From JOPF133 sp035505095 (lineage in GTDB: Bacteria > Acidobacteriota > Terriglobia > Bryobacterales > Bryobacteraceae): a stretch of 8,810 nt of DNA. Every line of letters begins with the position of its first letter. Within the stretch, counting starts at the first letter, position 1. Positions 6,848-8,810 of this stretch are shown piece by piece. The DNA is taken from assembly GCA_035505095.1 (NCBI GenBank), contig DATJRE010000393.1, positions 1-8,810 of the forward strand, read 5' to 3'. The position numbers and the translations under genes are program-made. The notes beneath the pieces are model-generated. The model ran no database searches. It was not told where the DNA came from and saw only the letters and a program-made list of their open reading frames with translations.

Positions 6848-7069
6848 TCAGATGCGCCGGCGCTGGTGCGCGGCTACGGGTTGCACCAGGCGCAGGACGT
6901 GCTCGCCGGTGGACGAATCGAAGCGATAATCCACGATGGCATCGGCGGCATCCTGCGCCGGGGCGCCTTCCACGGTCGGGTTGCTGACGGTGACCTCACC
7001 GGTGCTGCGGATGCGCAGTTCGCTGCCCACTTGCAGCGGAATCCGCATAAATGTCTGATGCGGGCTCAT
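6848..7069 (-). CDS. Small orphan protein, 73 aa
   Basis: I do not recognise this protein. It is a 73-residue soluble product without signal peptide or membrane segment. Short beta-strand-like stretches (PLQVGSELRIRSTGEVTVSN at 11-30, AIVDYRFD at 44-51, EHVLRLVQPV at 56-65) alternate with acidic turns, and it ends in a basic tail (RRRI). The frame stays open upstream to about 7309, but that extension is Pro/Arg-rich and shadow-like. The start is set by GGAGG (7078-7074), 4 nt before the ATG at 7069. A second ATG at residue 8 is an alternative. It is divergent from the VTT-domain gene, with a 130-bp spacer, and the inverted-repeat element lies directly behind its stop codon. Codon use matches neighbouring genes. 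Confidence 0.6.
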   Translation of the reverse strand: MSPHQTFMRIPLQVGSELRIRSTGEVTVSNPTVEGAPAQDAADAIVDYRFDSSTGEHVLRLVQPVAAHQRRRI

Positions 7070-7078
7070 GCACCCTCC
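7070..7078 (-). promoter_or_regulatory. Ribosome binding site that sets the start of the 73-aa gene
   Basis: On the minus strand GGAGGGTGC directly precedes the ATG at 7069. This favours that codon over in-frame starts further upstream in the Pro/Arg-rich extension. The 4-nt gap is slightly short but usable. Confidence 0.6.
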
Positions 7079-7100
7079 TATCTCCCCTGCTTCCATTTTC

Positions 7101-7150
7101 CCGCCGGCCGGCGGCGCGGTCTGTGCGGTCACGCGCTTCCGCCGCGGCGG
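7101..7150. repeat. Two GC-rich perfect palindromes in the divergent spacer
   Basis: CCGCCGGCCGGCGG (7101-7114, 14 bp) and CCGCCGCGGCGG (7139-7150, 12 bp) are both self-complementary and lie between the divergent 73-aa and VTT-domain genes. They may be binding sites, or simply products of the local GC bias. No clear -35/-10 pair was found in this spacer. Confidence 0.45.
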
Positions 7151-7199
7151 GGCGGTGGTTTTGGCGGGTGACGTGTAGTCGTAAGGCGGGGGCGTGTGC

Positions 7200-7808
7200 A
7201 TGAGCCACCTCGCGCGGGTGTTGTTCGCGGTCTTTTGGAAACTGGGCGGGCCGGGCCTCTTGGCCCTCGGAATTCTGGATTCCTCCTTTCTATTTGCACC
7301 CCTGGGCAACGACCTGCTGGTGGTAGCGTTGGCCTCGCACTATCATTCCGTGGCGCGGGTGCTGTATTATGCCGCGATGTCCACGGCCGGGTCGGTGCTG
7401 GGCTGCCTGCTGGTGGATTTGGTGCTGCGCCGCGCGGGCGAAAAAGGACTGGAAAAACATCTGCCGCCGCGGCGCCTGGCATACGTCCGTAACAAGGTTT
7501 CGCACAGCGCCAGTGCGGCCCTGGTGCTTGCCTCGCTGGCGCCGCCGCCGTTCCCGTTTACGCCCTTCATCATGGCCGCCGCCGCCCTGCAATATCCGAG
7601 GCGGAAAATGCTGGCCGTGGTGGGATGCGCGCGCATGGTGCGTTTCACCGGACTGGGATGCCTGGCGTTTTTTTATGGCCGGCGCATCCTGGAATGGGCC
7701 CATGCGCCTGCGGTGGTGGGGTTCCTGCTGGGGCTGATCGTGCTCTCGACGGTGGGCAGCGCGATTTCGGTCTACGGCTGGATCAAGCGCAGCCGCGCCG
7801 CCCGCTGA
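7200..7808 (+). CDS. VTT-domain (DedA/YqaA-like) inner-membrane protein
   Basis: A multi-pass membrane protein of the SNARE-associated/VTT superfamily (PF09335), related to DedA and YqaA. Members act as membrane transporters or lipid scramblases, including flippases that recycle undecaprenyl phosphate. From the ATG at 7200 it has 202 residues. An N-terminal hydrophobic pair includes GGPGLLALGILDSSFLFAPL (16-35), followed by a small-residue helix (AAMSTAGSVLGCLLVDLVL). The family's conserved re-entrant segment appears as APPPFPFTPFIMAAAALQ (114-131) followed by a basic turn (YPRRKM). Two more hydrophobic stretches lie near 136-159 and 170-192, and the tail is basic (IKRSRAAR). A GTG two codons earlier (7194) is an alternative start; the upstream AAGGCGGGGG is only a weak ribosome binding site. 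The final 26 bp overlap the end of the convergent ferrochelatase gene. The transported substrate cannot be read from the sequence. Confidence 0.82.
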   Translation: MSHLARVLFAVFWKLGGPGLLALGILDSSFLFAPLGNDLLVVALASHYHSVARVLYYAAMSTAGSVLGCLLVDLVLRRAGEKGLEKHLPPRRLAYVRNKVSHSASAALVLASLAPPPFPFTPFIMAAAALQYPRRKMLAVVGCARMVRFTGLGCLAFFYGRRILEWAHAPAVVGFLLGLIVLSTVGSAISVYGWIKRSRAAR

Positions 7809-8778
7809 GGGCCGGTTGGGCAATGGAGCGCCGCACCAGGCCGGCCAGCGCTTCAATGAAGGCCGGCGAATCGTTCAGACCCGGAACCATACGGAAATCG
7901 GCGATGCCCAGGCCACGTGCCTGCTCGCGGTGCTCGATTTCGATTTCGTGGAGTGTCTCGACGTGGTCGGAGACGAAGGAAATGGGCGCCACCAGCACGT
8001 GCCGCCGTCCTTCGGCTGCCAGCCGGCGAATGGTCTCGTGCATGGAAGGCCGCAGCCACCGCGAGGCTCCCACCTTGCTCTGATAGCAGAGGTGCCGCCG
8101 CGCCGGCCAGCCGCCCATTTGCCAGACCAGATCCACGGTTTCTTCGATGTGCCGCTGGTAGGGGTCGCCCTGCGCCACCACCGACACCGGAACGCTGTGG
8201 GCGCTGAACACCATGTCGACGTCGCGCGGTTCCTCAAATTGCGCCAGCGTGCGGCCGATCGATTCGACCACCGCCTGGAGGTAGTCCTGGTCGCGGTAGA
8301 AGTGCTCGATGGTGTGAACCCGCGGCTGCGCGGGGCCGTTCGCCGGGAAGCGCCGCCACCATTCGTTGAGGCTGCTACCGGTGGTGGTTTTGGAGTATTG
8401 CGGGTAGAGCGGCAGCAGGACGATTTCTTCGGGCGCGTGCGCTTGCAACTGACTAACGGCATCGGCGGTAAAGGGCCGCCAGTAGCGCATGGCCACTACC
8501 ACGCGGGCGTCGAACTCGTCGCCCAGGCGAGCCTCCAGGGCCGCCGCCTGGCGCATGGTGAATTCCAGGATGGGGCTTTTCCCGCCGATCCCCGCATAGT
8601 GGCGCCCCACGTGCCGCGCGCGGGTGGCGGCGATGAGCCGGGCCAGCGGCTGCCGCGCGATCCGGGCGAACGGAAAGTCGATGATGTCCGGATCGGAGAA
8701 GAGATTATAGAGAAAGGGTTCGATGGCCTCCAGGGAATCCGGCCCGCCCAGTTGAAACAGCACAACCCCCAGCTTCAC
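7783..8778 (-). CDS. hemH: Ferrochelatase (protoheme ferro-lyase)
   Basis: Inserts ferrous iron into protoporphyrin IX to make protoheme, the last step of the protoporphyrin-dependent heme pathway (PF00762). The 331-residue length is typical. Family landmarks appear in order: an N-terminal FQLGGPDS (8-15), GKSPI (66-70), the porphyrin-side MRYWRPF (97-103), LLPLYPQYS (121-129), FSAHSVP (191-197) with the catalytic His194, and YQSKVG (232-237). Near the C-terminus, SDHVETLHEIE (270-280) carries Glu274, matching the second catalytic acid of the human enzyme. There are only two cysteines (231, 330), so no C-terminal iron-sulfur cluster is expected. The start is the GTG at 8778, beginning the first strand (KLGVVLFQLGG). 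It has no Shine-Dalgarno sequence but has a TANNNT box just upstream. No other heme gene is adjacent within the window; the upstream side is cut by the window edge after 32 bp. Confidence 0.96.
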   Translation of the reverse strand: MKLGVVLFQLGGPDSLEAIEPFLYNLFSDPDIIDFPFARIARQPLARLIAATRARHVGRHYAGIGGKSPILEFTMRQAAALEARLGDEFDARVVVAMRYWRPFTADAVSQLQAHAPEEIVLLPLYPQYSKTTTGSSLNEWWRRFPANGPAQPRVHTIEHFYRDQDYLQAVVESIGRTLAQFEEPRDVDMVFSAHSVPVSVVAQGDPYQRHIEETVDLVWQMGGWPARRHLCYQSKVGASRWLRPSMHETIRRLAAEGRRHVLVAPISFVSDHVETLHEIEIEHREQARGLGIADFRMVPGLNDSPAFIEALAGLVRRSIAQPALSGRRGCA

Positions 8779-8785
8779 AGTTCAG

Positions 8786-8791
8786 AGTGTA
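8786..8791 (-). promoter_or_regulatory. Putative -10 box of hemH
   Basis: On the minus strand TACACT lies 7 nt before the GTG start of hemH, with no Shine-Dalgarno sequence between. This suggests a leaderless or very short-leader transcript. The -35 region would fall at or beyond the window edge and cannot be judged. Confidence 0.35.
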
Positions 8792-8810
8792 CAACAGCGG
8801 GCGGGGTGAC

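Overview
The window is GC-rich DNA that reads as ordinary bacterial chromosome. The gene mix is a PiT-type phosphate transporter, a twin-BON exported protein, a Gfo/Idh/MocA oxidoreductase, a large exported orphan, a VTT/DedA-type membrane protein and a ferrochelatase. Together with the intergenic repeat style and loosely packed single genes, it would fit an acidobacterium (Solibacter/Bryobacter-like). That placement is inference from general impression only. No rRNA, tRNA, CRISPR array, transposase, phage gene or attachment site was seen.

Layout from left to right. A phosphate permease (91-1581, +) with a strong Shine-Dalgarno sequence is followed by a GC-rich hairpin. A 759-bp gap (1582-2340) holds only a doubtful small minus-strand ORF and low-complexity GC-rich sequence. 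A two-BON-domain exported protein (2341-2904, -) ends in a clear intrinsic terminator. Its hairpin has the same 8-bp stem and the same loop length as the one after the permease. A 316-bp spacer carries a 14-bp direct repeat, and its second copy lies just upstream of the oxidoreductase (3221-4171, +). That gene runs tail-to-tail, with a 7-bp overlap, into a large exported protein of unknown function (4165-6588, -).

The spacer 6589-6847 is the most structured non-coding part. It holds a perfect 8-bp dyad and then a long imperfect inverted repeat built from GCGGAG units facing CTTTGC units. The arms pair well only as plus-strand RNA. A 73-aa orphan (6848-7069, -) follows, then a divergent VTT-domain membrane protein (7200-7808, +), which overlaps the end of ferrochelatase (7783-8778, -) by 26 bp.

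The genes do not form an operon: nearly every neighbour pair is convergent or divergent, so each is probably transcribed alone. No joint pathway is evident. Phosphate uptake, envelope maintenance (BON, VTT, exported orphan) and heme synthesis are independent housekeeping functions. I see no convincing new multi-gene system. The items most worth a second look are the inverted-repeat RNA element, the twin hairpins, the repeated promoter-like 14-mer and the two orphan genes.
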